64,000 nucleotides of DNA from Chrysaora quinquecirrha. Its lineage: Eukaryota > Cnidaria > Scyphozoa > Semaeostomeae > Pelagiidae. The stretch lies in NCBI GenBank assembly GCA_014526335.1, contig JACTAT010000060.1, positions 4,130,404 to 4,194,403 of the forward strand, read 5' to 3'. The notes beneath the pieces were generated by a model that made no database searches, had not been told where the DNA came from, and was given only the letters and a program-made list of their open reading frames with translations. This document shows, one piece after another, positions 12,901 to 23,433 of the stretch. A program made the translations under genes and the position numbers. Positions within the stretch are counted from its first letter, which is position 1. Each line of letters opens with the position of its first letter.

Positions 12901-15204
12901 TTGATTGCTTATACTTTCTGCAGAGATCGGTAGACTTGGTCTCGAACAGACCATCGGTAGCTCAATTAGATTTTCTTCTTTTAAATCAAGAACTTCGAGA
13001 TTGACGAATGAGCAATTGACAGGTACGTTGCTACTCTGCATAGTTGTAAGCGATAGACTGATACTTTCTCCTTTCAGGTTTAGCTTTTTTAGGAGCTCTT
13101 CTGTGCAGAATGAAGTGTTAGAACCGTTATCTAAGAACGCATACGTTTCGATTGATTCAAATTGTCCCTTTGCTTTCACACGCACAGGAACGATAGCGAG
13201 TGCCGTCATTGAAGAGGTTGGTGAAACACTGGGCTTTGATAGCATCTTAACGAACCCATTATTAGCTTGATTGGTGTTAGTAGTTACTGCTGTATCAGAC
13301 CTACTATCTTGAGCTTGACTAGAATTATCTTCGTTGCTGTTGTTGGTTGACAACCCATTTTTCGGATGTAGAAATGTCGAATGCTTTGCACTGCATCCTT
13401 GAACCTTGCAGAAGCTTTCCTTTGAGCAAGAACTTGCAAAGTGGCCAACAGTGAGGCAGTTGTTGCATAGCTTCTTCTCTTTAGTTAGCTTGTGTCTATC
13501 ACTGAGTGACATTTTTCTAAACTGGTTACACTGGGAAAGCCAGTGACTAAAGCCACACAAAGGGCATTTTGATCTCTTACTAGTTGGCTGACGTGATTGC
13601 ACGTCTCCTTGCGTTGCGTAACTATGTATTCTAGTGTTGGCTGATAGCTGCTTAGGCTTTGTGATTGCTGGCTTACTCTTTACATCATTTACTACTTTAC
13701 CAAAGATAGGGTGAATGGCTGCTCTAGCCTTAGCTGTAACAAACTGCATTATGTCCTTTACTGTTATGTCTCTTTTCTCTTTCTCAATGATACCATCAAC
13801 CACGTCTCTCCACCGCAATCTTAGCCCATACGGGAGTCGTTCGATGATCTTTCTCAGACAATCTGGGTTGTCCAGTTTATTCATATAGCCAATTTCTTCT
13901 AGAGTGTTTGTACAGCTTGTGAGCAGTGTAGAAAACTGTTGCAATGCAGCACTATCTTCAGCTTTGATTGGTGGGCCATTGATCACTCGATCAACGTGAG
14001 CTGCGGCAATTTTGTAGCTTTGACCGAATCTTTCTTTGAGTAAGTTCCTTGCCTTTTGATATCCTTGATTTTCGTTCATGGATAGGCAACCTTTCATCAA
14101 TTCTTGAACGTTTCCAGAAGTATATTGTACCAGGTAATAGAGCCTTTCTCCTGGGTTTTTTGTTTTACCCTCAATCAGATAATCAAATGCACGAACGAAG
14201 TCACAATATTCAATCGGATCTCCACTGAATACTTTTAGATTTTGTTGAGGCAATGTTAGAGCCATAACGCCTTGTTGTTGCTGTTGCACAAGTAGCTGAA
14301 GTGCTTGGTTTTGGCGATCCTGTGTTTCTATCATTTTAAGAAGAAAGTCTTCTCCTAATTTATCTTGATTTTGGCTCGGGTTATCTGCACTCTTCCATTC
14401 TGCTGCATTTGGATTTAGCAATGGCCTTTCTGCATTTGGCATTTCTTTGTCTTTGCCTAATTGATTTTGTTGATTTAGGCAAGATGTGGGAATAGCATCA
14501 GTAGTGCTGTTGATTTGTATATTGCTAGGTGGGAAGATTGAAAATGGCTGTATTGAGAATGGCTGCACTATTTCATTTGTTTGGACTTTCTTTTGATACA
14601 ATGTAGTGACTTCTTCGGATTCTGCATCTTCATAAGCCACTCTTTCTGCCTCAGCAACTGCAATATCTGTCTTCAGTTGCAGCTCTGATTTCTTTTGTTT
14701 CAACTTCAATTCTTCCACTTCAAGCTCATGCATGTTCTTCAATGCTGCAGCTTTTGCTTCGAGGGCGGCCTTTTTTGCAGCGGCCTTTGCTTTGGCACTA
14801 GTTGAGCTTAGAGATGAGCTTCTACTCGATTGTTTTGAGGCCTTAGAACTGCCACTGGATCCTGCATTGCTTACAGAGTCCTCTGGATTGAGATCTAACT
14901 CTGGAGACGGTTTTGGTTGCTCGGATTTTAATAGCCATAATTCTGATTCTCTTCCTAGCTTTGAAAATTGCTCTTGGACTGATTTGAAGTAGAGAGATGA
15001 CTCTAGCTGGTCTTCTTCATCACTTAGATTGCTATGATATGCATTATGCGCACTTTGAAATTCGCTGAAAGCATCGCGAAGCTCTTTAACTAATTCCTTA
15101 ACCCTTTCTGGATTATTATGGTTCGCCATTTGTTCGTTAAGGGTATTAACCTTTCTCGTAAAACTTCCCTTCGTGTAACTACGGGCCCTTTTTAATTGTT
15201 CCAT
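9991..15204 (-). CDS. BEL/Pao Gag-Pol polyprotein, 1737 aa
   Basis: Retrotransposon polyprotein for particle assembly, reverse transcription and integration. In order: an N-terminal coiled-coil and Ala/Lys-rich Gag region; a DUF1759-type Gag core from about residue 326 ([11 protein letters not shown]); Cys/His zinc-knuckle clusters about 547-620; an aspartic protease with DNGSN at D692; reverse transcriptase with YVDD at 1101-1104; RNase H; an H2C2 zinc-binding region near 1595-1640; and the integrase core with its first catalytic Asp at 1679 (VDCFGPF). The frame stops at 9991, just before the second integrase Asp. The remainder is in another frame and in the 9285-9881 fragment. Start chosen at 15204, the first Met, about 160 bp inside the 5' LTR. 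The long intact frame suggests recent activity of the family. Confidence 0.93.
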   Translation of the reverse strand: MEQLKRARSYTKGSFTRKVNTLNEQMANHNNPERVKELVKELRDAFSEFQSAHNAYHSNLSDEEDQLESSLYFKSVQEQFSKLGRESELWLLKSEQPKPSPELDLNPEDSVSNAGSSGSSKASKQSSRSSSLSSTSAKAKAAAKKAALEAKAAALKNMHELEVEELKLKQKKSELQLKTDIAVAEAERVAYEDAESEEVTTLYQKKVQTNEIVQPFSIQPFSIFPPSNIQINSTTDAIPTSCLNQQNQLGKDKEMPNAERPLLNPNAAEWKSADNPSQNQDKLGEDFLLKMIETQDRQNQALQLLVQQQQQGVMALTLPQQNLKVFSGDPIEYCDFVRAFDYLIEGKTKNPGERLYYLVQYTSGNVQELMKGCLSMNENQGYQKARNLLKERFGQSYKIAAAHVDRVINGPPIKAEDSAALQQFSTLLTSCTNTLEEIGYMNKLDNPDCLRKIIERLPYGLRLRWRDVVDGIIEKEKRDITVKDIMQFVTAKARAAIHPIFGKVVNDVKSKPAITKPKQLSANTRIHSYATQGDVQSRQPTSKRSKCPLCGFSHWLSQCNQFRKMSLSDRHKLTKEKKLCNNCLTVGHFASSCSKESFCKVQGCSAKHSTFLHPKNGLSTNNSNEDNSSQAQDSRSDTAVTTNTNQANNGFVKMLSKPSVSPTSSMTALAIVPVRVKAKGQFESIETYAFLDNGSNTSFCTEELLKKLNLKGESISLSLTTMQSSNVPVNCSFVNLEVLDLKEENLIELPMVCSRPSLPISAESISNQEDISRWPHLAGISLPQIDAEVGLLIGSNVPEALQPLEVKASQNGGPYATRTALGWVLNGPLGRKGKSASMTNFVDTRLNEQFENFCNMEFNDSLVDSKVSMSQNDKRALDIMNDSVKLEKGHYEMALPWKNYPPSLENNKSLAEHRLKLLRRRLQRDPEMLTKYKGFIDDLLVKGYAKKVCNDDVGPLETFWYLPHHPVFHPQKPDKIRVVFDCSAKYRNTSLNDQLLQGPDLTNTVVGVLSRFRQDQIAFMSDVEAMFHQVRVRKSDCDALRFLWWPDGDLSATPEEYKMVVHLFGATSSPSCANFALKRTAQDNQADFDPLTIQTVERNFYVDDCLQSVNSEEEAIQLADQLRSLLARGGFRLTKWTSNSKEVIKSLPESERASNVKDLDFDKMHIERALGVQWNVSNDQFGFKITLKDRPATRRGLLSIISSVYDPLGFAAPFILQAKLILQELCRKNLDWDDPVPDEYMQRWQNWLQELPKLEHLAIDRCFKPSAFGEITSIQVHHFSDASQQGYGAVTYLRITDNKGNVHCSFVMGKSRLAPLKSLTIPRLELSAAVVATRLDRITRQELSLEIDESIFWTDSTCVLRYIENTGKRFQTFVANRIATIHDATSPSQWRYIDTQSNPADESSRGASATSLQRWIHGPHFLTQPIEKWPQRPSGMNQIEEDDPEVKKSSTVYATEAKPFDPIENIIKQFSSWSRLKKIIAWILRFKSNLLNRIRNRKTDQPIETQSIDSVPLISVNEMNFAEAAIVKYIQSLSFKEELLQLRQQIDQPSKGVLKKSSRVYKLDPVLINDLLCVGGRLQHAPVDSRLKHPAILPKNHHVVDLIVNYYHRLSGHFGLEYTLSLIRENYWIINGRQLTKRVLKECFSCKRRQASVAQQKMASLPADRVTPSEPPFTYVGVDCFGPFIVKRGRSTVKRYGVIFTCLTIRAIHIEVASSLDTSSFINAMRRFIARRGKPAK

Positions 15205-15362
15205 AGTAATTGCAATGTTTTGGTTAGCGTTTGAGGTTTAGTAACATGAAATGTTTTTAAATTCAGCTTAGGTATCGAATGTCAATAAATACAAACATGT
15301 TCGACGACAGATTCAAGAATTGCGTGTTGAAATACGATACGTGTTTAACGAATTTGAACTAA

Positions 15363-15950
15363 TGTGACTCGCAGCAAGAGTCCACCAAAAACGAGCCACA
15401 GGGGGTAGCGAAGCGCTGTGCAAGTGTGTATTTTGAACGCGAATGAAAATGCTCAAGATTGAAGACAAAGATAATAATCGTAAAATGGCAAATTGAAAAT
15501 CGTAAATTGTGTATCATAAATCGTGAAATACTGATTCGAAAATCGTTCGAAAATCGGTTCAAACTAAAAGAAAATAATTAAAATACTCTAAGCATAACGG
15601 AATAGATTATAACAGCGAATAACGAAAACAAATCAATTTAATTAACTAAAAGTCCAACAAACAAACAAAACAAACTTACTTCGGTATACACATGCACGGT
15701 AGACTGGCCAAATGCCGTAGATATTGACGATTTCTTTCATACGATAGAAACTAGTTTTTTAACTACTTTAGACAGCAAAAAGAACGATAGCAAAAATGAA
15801 CTGACTGAACAGCAAAAAACTCAGAAGCAATAAAAAATAAAACGTGTTCGTCTTGTGACTTGGCAAAGAGTCAATACCTGCTGAGCGGAAGTACCGCACA
15901 GCTAATTTTAAACAACAATAAAAGAAAGATTAAGTGTTTCAAACGTAACC
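15363..15950 (-). repeat. BEL/Pao LTR (5' LTR of the minus-strand element)
   Basis: Direct repeat of 8635-9230, starting TGTGACTCGCAGCAAGAGTC. It differs mainly by indels near 15430-15520 and 15755-15800. The outer edge reads GTAACC rather than GTAACA. The promoter for the element should lie here, firing on the minus strand. No convincing tRNA primer site is visible just inside it. Confidence 0.9.
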
Positions 15951-16334
15951 TCGCCCGTTTTTGAAACTGTTTTTGCTAATGACCGTAGCTTCAGGGCGCA
16001 TAAAATTTCGTCATAATGCTGTATGTATAAACATATCTTGTGAATAATAGGATGGGTTTGCATATTTCATCTTTATAAAAATGTGCTGCAATGAATTTCA
16101 TTGATGAGTAAAGCATGTGCACAGAAGAGATGCACATTTCATGTCACTGAGTATTGCCTGGTGCTTAGATAAGTTACAGTATGGGATTATTGATACAACA
16201 AATGATCTGCTCAGGCAAAGGGTAGGCGAAAAATAATGGAATTTCAGATGAGCAACATATTCAATGGACATAAACAAGCATGAAAACACTGTTATTATGA
16301 GTTGTGCTTTTTTCATGTGCATATTTGAAGATTC
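15951..16334. other. Spacer between BEL and the foldback element
   Basis: About 385 bp of AT-rich sequence with no recognisable gene or repeat. It includes a short minus-strand open frame without motifs. Confidence 0.4.
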
Positions 16335-16339
16335 TTTAT

Positions 16340-16965
16340 CACCCCATACAACGTGTGTGCAGTAGTGTGGGGGATGTGCAGAAGTGTGGGAGATATTCAG
16401 TAGTGTGGAGGGATATCATGAGTTGCACGGGGAGGCATCTCTGAGTAGTGTGGGGGATGTTCAGTAGTGCGGAGGGATATCTCTGAGCAGCGCGGGGGAT
16501 GTTCAGTAGTGTGGAGGGATACCATGAGTAGCATGGAGGGATATCATGATGCTTTCGGGGAGGCATCATCAGTAGTGTGGGGGATGTTCAGTAGTGCAGG
16601 GGGATACCATGAGTACCGTGGAGGGATATCATGATGCTTCCGGGGAGGCATCTCTGAGTAGTGTGGGGGATGTTCAGTAGTGTGGGGGATTATCTCTGAG
16701 TAGCGTGGGGGATGTTCAGTAGTGTGGAGGGATACCATGAGTAGCGCGGAGGGATATCATGATGCTTCCGTGGAGGCATCATCAGTAGTGTGGGGGATGT
16801 TCAGTAGTGCGGGGGGATACCATGAGTACCGAAGAGGGATATCATGATGCTTCCGGGAGGCATCTCTGAGTAGTGTGGGGATGTTCAGTAGTGTGGGGAT
16901 TATCTCTGAGTAGCGTGGGGATGTTCAGTAGTGTGGAGGGATACCATGAGTAGCGCGGAGGGATA
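16340..16965 (-). repeat. Minisatellite array, left arm of the foldback element
   Basis: Interleaved G-rich units (GTGTGGGGGATGTTCAGTA, GGAGGGATACCATGAGTA, ATGCTTCCGGGGAGGCATC) in a higher-order pattern. Blocks around 16560-16740 and 16760-16960 are near copies of each other. Open frames read through it on the minus strand are repeat artefacts rich in His, Pro, Ser and Tyr. Confidence 0.85.
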
Positions 16966-16967
16966 TA

Positions 16968-17088
16968 TAGTAGTTAGGACACATCAGAAAATACGTCTTG
17001 TTCGGGAAGCACGTGTATTCAAGTTATCGCATTCTTAACATGAAGTACTTATAATTTATGTGCATAAATTATACTAATTATCACTACA
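16968..17088 (-). repeat. Gypsy LTR (3' copy)
   Basis: TAGTAGTTAGGACAC ... AATTATCACTACA, repeated in the same orientation at 21264-21385 with only a few differences. In element orientation it starts TGTAGTGATAATTAG. Confidence 0.85.
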
Positions 17089-17643
17089 TTGCTCCTCTTT
17101 TTTTTTAGTTCTAAAATAAATCTGAAATAAATGTTACGACACGTCCAAGTTTACAGTCCTCTCTGCAGCTCTTTTCTTCAGGATAGGCTGGATGGTATTG
17201 GGTTACCATATCGCAAAACTGGAATTCGTGATCTTTGTGATCTGCGAGGAATATTTACGAATTGCTCATTCATTGGTTCTTTCTGTTTATTCTGATTTTC
17301 ATCTTCGTCTTCTGACAGGCTCATATCTTCTGCATCTTCAGCTGGTCTTACCTTTTAAAATGAGATACATTTCTTGTAATTACTCTGTGATCATTCTTTG
17401 CTACAACTTTCGTTCCAGCTCTTTTCACAACAACATAAGTTTCTGGATTAAATTTCGGCGTTAGTTTATCTTGCTTCCTTTGCATGCATATAACTGTATC
17501 TCCTTTTGTAATATTAGATTCTTTGGTGTTGTGTTTTTGATCATAGTATTCTTTATTCCGTTCTTTACTCTCTATAATATTTTCTTTAGCTTCTGTATGT
17601 TTGTTGATGACTTTCTTTGATGGAATCTCAGGTAGTTGTCCTC

Positions 17644-18180
17644 TTATCTTCGATTAAACAATAATTCACTCGGCGATATCTTTGTTGTCACATGCGGTGT
17701 TGATCGATAATTCAGTAAGAAACGTTGCAACTCTTGTTTCCAGTTCTTTCCCTCTATCCTTGCTGTTTTAAGTACTTTTCCAATAGGCTTCATTATGCTT
17801 TCTGCATTGGAATTTGCTTGAGGCCATAATGGTGTACTTGTAATCCATTTGATTCCCAATGCTTGCGTATAACGTTTGAAATCTTCTCCGTTGAAAGGAG
17901 GGCCATTGTCTGACTTTAACTGTTCAGGAATTCCATGTGTTGAAAATATGCGATCCAGTTTTGGAATAACAGCTTTTGCTTGTGTTGACTTTACTATTTC
18001 TATTTCTGGGAACTTGGAATATGTATCAATAACAACTAATAGATATTGTCCAGTTCCTGGTATTGGACCATAGAAATCTATTGCAATACTGTTCCATGGA
18101 ATATCAGAGGTAGGTGTTGTTTGCATTGGTTCTGGTTGATTACCTCTACCAACTGCTTGACACGCAATGCATTTTTCCAA
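17644..18180 (-). CDS. Gypsy integrase fragment, 178 aa
   Basis: Integrase core of the Gypsy element, which would insert the cDNA copy. The DDE triad is complete: D35 (IAIDFYGP), D91 (KSDNGPPF) and E127 (SNAESIM), with the D,D35E spacing. The C-terminal NYRSTPH segment is typical of this lineage. CIAC near the start is the Cys half of the HHCC zinc finger. The His half is not visible upstream and may have been deleted. An in-frame stop at 18198-18196 separates it from the RNase H frame, and another stop ends it at 17644, after which decayed chromodomain-region sequence continues to about 17100. Not expected to be functional. Confidence 0.85.
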   Translation of the reverse strand: MEKCIACQAVGRGNQPEPMQTTPTSDIPWNSIAIDFYGPIPGTGQYLLVVIDTYSKFPEIEIVKSTQAKAVIPKLDRIFSTHGIPEQLKSDNGPPFNGEDFKRYTQALGIKWITSTPLWPQANSNAESIMKPIGKVLKTARIEGKNWKQELQRFLLNYRSTPHVTTKISPSELLFNRR

Positions 18181-18195
18181 AAGCTCGCGTACAGC

Positions 18196-18981
18196 TTAGT
18201 CCATTCTGGGGTACCAAATCTTTTCGCGTAACAAACTCTTTGTTTTCTCATTTAGTAGCTTTTTTTGTAACTTTTCAGGAATTACTATTCTACTTCCTTT
18301 CATGATGATATTGTTACTTTTATTCACTGTTAATTCATCTTTACAAAGTTTGTATGATCTTATTGAGGTATCTTTTTCATCCCAGTGTCCTGTTTTCAGT
18401 GCTGTTTTCACTTTTTGCAAAATGGGATCTTCACAGGTTGCTTTCTGTACCTCTTCTAGTGTCATGGACTTTGGTATTGTTTGGTGTATGATGTAATTTA
18501 CATATTCTTCTGCAATTTGTTCATGTTTCTTGTCATACTGCTTTGAATGTGAGGGATGTCGGCTCAAGTAATCTGCTTCATTCAGTATCCCTTGCTTGTA
18601 AGTAACATGAAAATTAAACGGTTGCAATCGTAGCATCCATCTTTCGATACGCGCAGGTGGTTTTGACCTTGGATTATTGAAAATTGCTTCTAGAGCTTTA
18701 TGGTCTGTTACTATTTCAAATTCTTTGCCAATAAGAAATATACGAAAATGTTCAACAGCCCAAACTAGAGCAAGTCCTTCTATGTCCGTCTGTGAGTATC
18801 TACTTTCTACTGAGCTAAGTGCTCTACTTGCATAGGAAATAATGTGATAATCTCCAACCTTGTTTCCTTTTTGTGCCAGAATTGCACTGATACCATAAGG
18901 AGATCCATCTACAATAACCATAGTCTTCTTATTTGTGTCAAAATATGACATAACAGGTGCTTCGGTGAGCTTCTTTTTCAC
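18196..18981 (-). CDS. Gypsy RNase H and connection fragment, 261 aa
   Basis: Middle part of the Gypsy Pol. An RNase H-like domain covers about residues 20-130, with D25 (VIVDGSPYG), E68 (DIEGLALVWA) and D93 (VTDHKAL) at the expected active-site positions, followed by a linker toward integrase. The frame begins after a break near 19030 and ends at an in-frame TAA at 18198-18196. Between 19245 and 19030 an RT thumb segment (FLGMANTCSDYIANY) is readable in a different frame. This is a fragment of one original Pol, not a separate gene. Confidence 0.85.
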   Translation of the reverse strand: MKKKLTEAPVMSYFDTNKKTMVIVDGSPYGISAILAQKGNKVGDYHIISYASRALSSVESRYSQTDIEGLALVWAVEHFRIFLIGKEFEIVTDHKALEAIFNNPRSKPPARIERWMLRLQPFNFHVTYKQGILNEADYLSRHPSHSKQYDKKHEQIAEEYVNYIIHQTIPKSMTLEEVQKATCEDPILQKVKTALKTGHWDEKDTSIRSYKLCKDELTVNKSNNIIMKGSRIVIPEKLQKKLLNEKTKSLLREKIWYPRMD

Positions 18982-19224
18982 TTCATTGAATGCTTTCTGT
19001 TCAGTTCTTGTCCACTTGAAAGCTACATTCTTTTAGTAAGTTCACGTAATGGTAATGTGATGTTAGCATAGTTTGCAATATAGTCACTGCATGTATTTGC
19101 CATGCCAAGAAAACTTCTTACTTCTGCAGCAGAAGTGGGTGGTTGAGCATTTACAAGACTTGACACACGGTCAGGATCTGGCTTTGTTCCATGCTCTGTA
19201 AATATTAGTCCATAGAATTTGATT

Positions 19225-21213
19225 TCAGGCTGTAAAATTTACATTTTTCCCTTTAGCTTTGACATTCAGGTGTGATAGTCTGTTCAGACAATCTTCAAGG
19301 GCTTTGTCATGTTCTTTTCTAGTTTTGCCATGTATAATGATATCATCTGCTATATTCTTTACCCCTTTGATATCACTTAGGTTTCTTTGTAGTATATTCT
19401 GAAATAACTCAGCAGCACTGGTCGTACCATAATTCAGACGCTTATATTGGTATAAACCATCATGAGTTGAGAATGTTGTGATAAAACGGCTTTCTGGCTC
19501 CAGTTCCACTTGGTGATAAGCTTGCTTCAGGTCAATTTTTGAAAAGAATTTTGACCCATTGACTTCTGATTTGAAATCGCTTAAAGTTGGCATGATGTGC
19601 CTCTCTCTTTGTATTGCGTTGTTTGCTTCTCTCATATCAACGCATATTCGTATACCACCATCCTTTTTAGGTATGCAGACAATTGGAGAAACCCAGGGTG
19701 TAGGCTGATCATTGACTTTTTCAATAATGTCTTGCTCTATCAGTTTCTTCAATTCTTTAGAGACAGCTTTCCTCATATGATAAGGAATTCTTCTTTGTGG
19801 CTGTACCACAGGAACAATATTGTCATTGATATGTAATTTGACCATCTGTCCTCTCAGTTTTCCTTCTCCTTGAAAGACAGTTTCATATTTGTTTATCAGG
19901 TTTTGAATGACTGCATCAGAACTTGCAGGAATTTTAGAACTACTTTGCCCATTTTCCTTTGTTTGCATTTCATCTGTTCTGACTTTTGCTTCAGACTCTG
20001 GGTCTTTGTGCTCGGTAGGAATGCTTTTTATTGTATTAACTATTTGTACTAGTCCCAAATCTTGTGCAGTTTTAGCACTTAATAAATTTCCTCCAGGGCC
20101 TTCAACAACATAGAAATGTGTGACTGCATATTTTGTTTTTGATTCCAGCATTGCTTGAAAACATCCTTTTAGCTTAATTGGTGTTGCTGCTCCATAAGCA
20201 TAAATTTTGGTGTTAGTAGGCTCTAACTTTACATGATTCTGTAACTTGCCATATGTATCTGAGCTTACTAGATCCACAGAGGCTCCAGTATCAATGAGAA
20301 ACTTGACTTCCAAACTTTCATTGATTTTCAGTGTAGTAGTTGGATCTTGTTTTCCTAGATTGCCAACAGCATAAACATAATCTTCTTCTGAGGAACTTAT
20401 GTCACTTTCCTGTTGTAATAGGCCAATGGCTCGTGCATTGTGTTTTGTAGTAGGAGTTGATTTCTTGTTTGCTGGCTTAGGCCTTGTGGTTGATTGACCA
20501 GGCTTTGTTTTTGAACGGCAAACCTTTGCAAAATGGCCAGTTTTTCCACATTTTGAGCAAACGGCATTAGTTGCTGGGCACGGTGTGGCTTTGTGTGGAA
20601 ACGAAAAACCACATCTGTAACAGAATTTCTCTGGTTGACGAATTTCTCTGACGTGCAAGTCTTCGAATTGTTTTTCAATACCGGACGCTTGAGCTGAGCT
20701 TGTTTCAAACTTTCTTCCATCTACGATCATATCTTTTAAAGAATATTCTTCATCACGTAGGGCCTTTCTTCGGATTCTTGCTGATGTTCCGTTGCAAACA
20801 ATTTGCATTTTGATTTCGAAATCGACATCATGAAATCGACAATGTGCAGAAAGTGTCCGAAGGCGAGTGTGAAATTCATCGATAGTTTCGTTTGGTTTCT
20901 GTTGTGCTTGACGGAAGGTATAAATTTCGAAAATTCTGTTTTTACTCGGCTCAAAGTGTTTTGTAAGTGCATCGACGGCTTTTTGATAATCTTTACTATC
21001 TCCTGTATCGGAGAGAGTTTTGAATATATTGTAAACTTCAGGTCCAGCTTGGTACAATAACAGCGCTCGTTTTCTTTCGTCCGACTTGATGTCCGCTGCC
21101 AATAAGTATGTTTCGAATCTTTCTAACCAATTTGTCCACCGTAAACCTGCATTTGTAACATCAGATTTTGGCTCAAAGATAGGCATAGGTATAATACTAC
21201 TGGAAGAAGCCAT
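19225..21213 (-). CDS. Gypsy Gag-protease-reverse transcriptase, 662 aa
   Basis: The N-terminal part is a retrotransposon Gag core (WTNWLERFETYLLA, about residues 26-180). A CCHC zinc knuckle starts at C219 (CSKCGKTGHFAKVC). A retropepsin-like DTGAS follows at D308. Reverse transcriptase covers about 480-650, with the catalytic IADD at 621-624 in place of the usual YxDD. The frame shifts near 19245, before the end of RT. Start at 21213 is 50 bp inside the 5' LTR and just after the primer-binding site. Gag and Pol appear to share one frame, as in other small animal Gypsy elements. Confidence 0.9.
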   Translation of the reverse strand: MASSSSIIPMPIFEPKSDVTNAGLRWTNWLERFETYLLAADIKSDERKRALLLYQAGPEVYNIFKTLSDTGDSKDYQKAVDALTKHFEPSKNRIFEIYTFRQAQQKPNETIDEFHTRLRTLSAHCRFHDVDFEIKMQIVCNGTSARIRRKALRDEEYSLKDMIVDGRKFETSSAQASGIEKQFEDLHVREIRQPEKFCYRCGFSFPHKATPCPATNAVCSKCGKTGHFAKVCRSKTKPGQSTTRPKPANKKSTPTTKHNARAIGLLQQESDISSSEEDYVYAVGNLGKQDPTTTLKINESLEVKFLIDTGASVDLVSSDTYGKLQNHVKLEPTNTKIYAYGAATPIKLKGCFQAMLESKTKYAVTHFYVVEGPGGNLLSAKTAQDLGLVQIVNTIKSIPTEHKDPESEAKVRTDEMQTKENGQSSSKIPASSDAVIQNLINKYETVFQGEGKLRGQMVKLHINDNIVPVVQPQRRIPYHMRKAVSKELKKLIEQDIIEKVNDQPTPWVSPIVCIPKKDGGIRICVDMREANNAIQRERHIMPTLSDFKSEVNGSKFFSKIDLKQAYHQVELEPESRFITTFSTHDGLYQYKRLNYGTTSAAELFQNILQRNLSDIKGVKNIADDIIIHGKTRKEHDKALEDCLNRLSHLNVKAKGKNVNFTA

Positions 21214-21263
21214 ATTTCGAATGAATGCATTGATTTAAATTCGTTTATCCTCGTCGCCAATTA

Positions 21264-21385
21264 TAGTAGTTAGGACACGTCAGAAAATACGTCTTGATTC
21301 GGGAAGCACGTGTATTCAAGTTATCGTATTCTTAACATGAAGTACTTATAATTTATGTGCATAAATTATACTAATTATCACTACA
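21264..21385 (-). repeat. Gypsy LTR (5' copy)
   Basis: Second copy of the 121-bp LTR. On the minus strand it is followed by AATTGGCGACGAGGATAAAC, the presumed tRNA primer site. Confidence 0.85.
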
Positions 21386-21773
21386 GTATTAAATTCGAGG
21401 AAAAAGGCACACATCTTAAATTTGGAGTTTAGTAAATTGTTTCTCGATTTTTCTGACGACCGTTTTCGAACAGGAAATGAAAATGTGTTAGCACAACAAG
21501 CACGATAGTGAGAGAGAAAATTGCAAGTTTAGAATTAGATTTTCTAAAAAAATATCGTGGCATTTACATATTGTTGCCAGGTATTCAAATCAGCAAGCGA
21601 AAATTGAAGAAAAATTCCTTTCCAGTATCCTCAATTGCATTTCGGTTCAACTAAATTGTCACATTATGAAGGAATCGCTCGATTTCTCAGCTATTGCAAG
21701 ACGCGTGTTGCTGAGCTCCCGTCTTTTAACACTGTTTCTCAACCTGATTAAGCGTGATTGTCATCATGCAAAT
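21386..21773. other. Unique interior of the foldback element
   Basis: The only part of the host element that is neither satellite nor Gypsy. AT-rich; no open frame or transposase motif is seen. Confidence 0.5.
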
Positions 21774-21996
21774 GGCCCACACTACTCAAAGATATCCCTC
21801 CGCCCTACTCATGATATCCCTCTACACTAATGAACATCCCCCACGCTACTCAGAGATAATCCCCCACACTACTGAACATCCCCCACACTACTCAGAGATG
21901 CCTCCCCGTGCAACTCATGATATCCCTCCACACTACTGAATATCCCCCACACTACTGCACATCCCCCACACTACTGCACACACGTTGTATGGGGTG
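21774..21996 (+). repeat. Minisatellite array, right arm of the foldback element
   Basis: Reverse-complement match to the outer part of the left arm: CACTACTGAACATCCCCCAC, ACTCATGATATCCCTCC and GAGATGCCTCCCCGTGCAA units, ending in the terminal CACGTTGTATGGGGTG. Confidence 0.85.
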
Positions 21997-22001
21997 TTTA
22001 T

Positions 22002-23056
22002 GTTGACTAAATAATAATGTGTGACATTTCTTCCTAGTGTTTTTATTTTCGTTAAGCATAGTAAGATGATGTCAACATAATTTTAATTTCTACAAAAACA
22101 TGCATTTCAAACTTCTTGCTCAAACTTAAATTCTCATTTTAGTTCAAAGGCCTTTTTGCTTGCTTCCTTTTTTGGAACACCCTTCATGATTTGTTTTTGG
22201 CTAGAGTCTTTAGACTCAAAGCTGCTTTTAGTATGAGAACTTTTTTATTCAAAATGCGTCGATGGGGCTATTGATCTTAGTTATTTTAGCCCTTTGAAGA
22301 ACTCGAACCATGAGACGGACAAATTGGAGGCCAAATTTCTTTTTAGTTATTCTAAGTAGACATTAGCTATCGTTCGTTACAGGTGAGCATGTGAGCAGAG
22401 ATAATGATCGATTCAGCTATAAGCTGCTACTGCCTGGTTTCATGGTCTCAAAGTTGCTTCAATTCATAGCAAACTGTTACGAAAAAAGCTATGGCACTAG
22501 GTTTTGTGTAATTTCTTTGAAAGACTCCAGTGGCAAGATACAAACAGTATAGCTAAAACACACTGTATCGAATTCAAATCTATTTGGTCCCTCTACATAA
22601 TTAGGATCCCAAGCATTCCACGGCCTAGATGCAGACAATATATTCGATCATTAAGTGCCACCTGTTAGCTATTCTCTTGTCCACGGTTTCGTCTGGTTGA
22701 TTTTGCTATAACTGATCCTCTAGTGATTATTTTTTGTTATCAAACCCTGTTCTTGATACACAGCTTGCTCTATGTTAGCGAACCCCACTGTTCTTCGACT
22801 TATAAACAGATTTGTTTTGTTAGAAGACCTTCAGTTGTTTGGCCGATAAGCAGTCAAACCCGTTTGGTGATGAGATGAATGGAGCGCTGTGTTTCTTTCA
22901 TTCTCTTAACAAAACTCCAATGGTCAGATACTTAACTAGCAGTAGTCGAAACACATCGCATACTTCAAAAATCCGTATGTTTCCTTTATTCAGGATCAAA
23001 CGCATCATATTATGTGGGCAAAAATATCTCTAGGTTCTTTAGATTGATCTACTCCA
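22002..23056. other. Intergenic, nothing recognised
   Basis: AT-rich spacer with no open frame, RNA gene or repeat that I can support. Confidence 0.4.
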
Positions 23057-23433
23057 TACTCTTGGGTGCCAAATTGCCCCCCCCCCCGCTTGTTAATTTT
23101 CTAAAAATTTTCCAACCCCCGCCTTTATTTGGATTCCCCGCTTATTTAAATTAACATTAGTTTTTGTGTCGATGTTTTTTACTTATTTAACTGAGACCTT
23201 TTTTTGTATGAAATTTCTTTTGTAAGCTCTATTTGTTGGTTTGAACTATGGATTGCCTTAGCCTATGAGTACTAAAGGGACAGTTGCATTGAAGTTCCGC
23301 AGTTTTTCTGACGCAGTTTGTTCCAACCCCCCGTTTATTCTGACCTACTCCCCTCGTCAATTAGATTGTCGCTGAAGTTCCAAGCCCCCGCCTATTCCAA
23401 CCCCCCTCCCAGGAAATCAGGCACCAAAGAATA
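23057..23433. repeat. C-rich inverted-repeat element (MITE-like), copy 1
   Basis: The left end TACTCTTGGGTGCCAAATTG and the right end finishing AATCAGGCACCAAAGAATA are imperfect inverted copies. The interior has runs of C (a 13-base run near 23078) and phrases such as TTGGATTCCCCGCTTATT, all shared with 57108-57488. No coding capacity. Confidence 0.7.

Larger units (their letters stand above)
8635..15950 (-). mobile_element. BEL/Pao LTR retrotransposon, nearly complete
   Basis: Two direct LTR copies, 8635-9230 and 15363-15950, bracket a Gag-Pol region on the minus strand. Domain order (DUF1759-type Gag, zinc knuckles, retropepsin, RT with YVDD, RNase H, integrase) is diagnostic of BEL/Pao. 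The LTRs are near-identical over most of their length, with small indels, so insertion seems fairly recent. The coding frame is broken near 9991 and again near 9881, so this copy is defective as read. I could not find a matching 5-bp target duplication: CAGTA on the left versus CTCGC/TCGCC on the right. Confidence 0.92.
16968..21385 (-). mobile_element. Ty3/Gypsy LTR retrotransposon with short LTRs, decayed
   Basis: Direct repeats of about 121 bp at 16968-17088 and 21264-21385 bracket Gag-protease-RT, RNase H and integrase on the minus strand. Next to the 5' LTR (right copy) lies TTGGCGACGAGG, a primer-binding-site sequence of the type common in animal Gypsy elements. Next to the 3' LTR is a polypurine tract, AAAAAAAAAGAGGAGCAA, at 17089-17106. 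Frames are interrupted near 19245, 19030, 18196 and 17644. Its left edge abuts the minisatellite of the surrounding element. No clear target duplication was found. Confidence 0.88.
16340..21996. mobile_element. Foldback-type inverted-repeat element with minisatellite ends, carrying a Gypsy insertion
   Basis: The ends are inverted copies: CACCCCATACAACGTGTGTG at 16340 and its reverse complement finishing CACGTTGTATGGGGTG at 21996. The same pentamer TTTAT flanks both (16335-16339 and 21997-22001), a clean 5-bp target duplication. Each terminal repeat is a minisatellite of related units such as CAGTAGTGTGGGGGATGTT and GGGATATCATGAG, about 626 bp on the left and 220 bp on the right. The Gypsy element at 16968-21385 sits directly against the left array, so only 21386-21773 is non-satellite interior. 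No transposase is encoded. The superfamily cannot be named from the ends. Confidence 0.78.

Noticed and set aside
8630..15955. Target duplication for the BEL element
   Set aside because: Flanks CAGTA and CTCGC/TCGCC do not match; no duplication claimed.
16339..16738. Minus-strand frames rich in His, Pro and Ser at the minisatellite
   Set aside because: Translation of satellite units in the foldback arm; no conserved domain.
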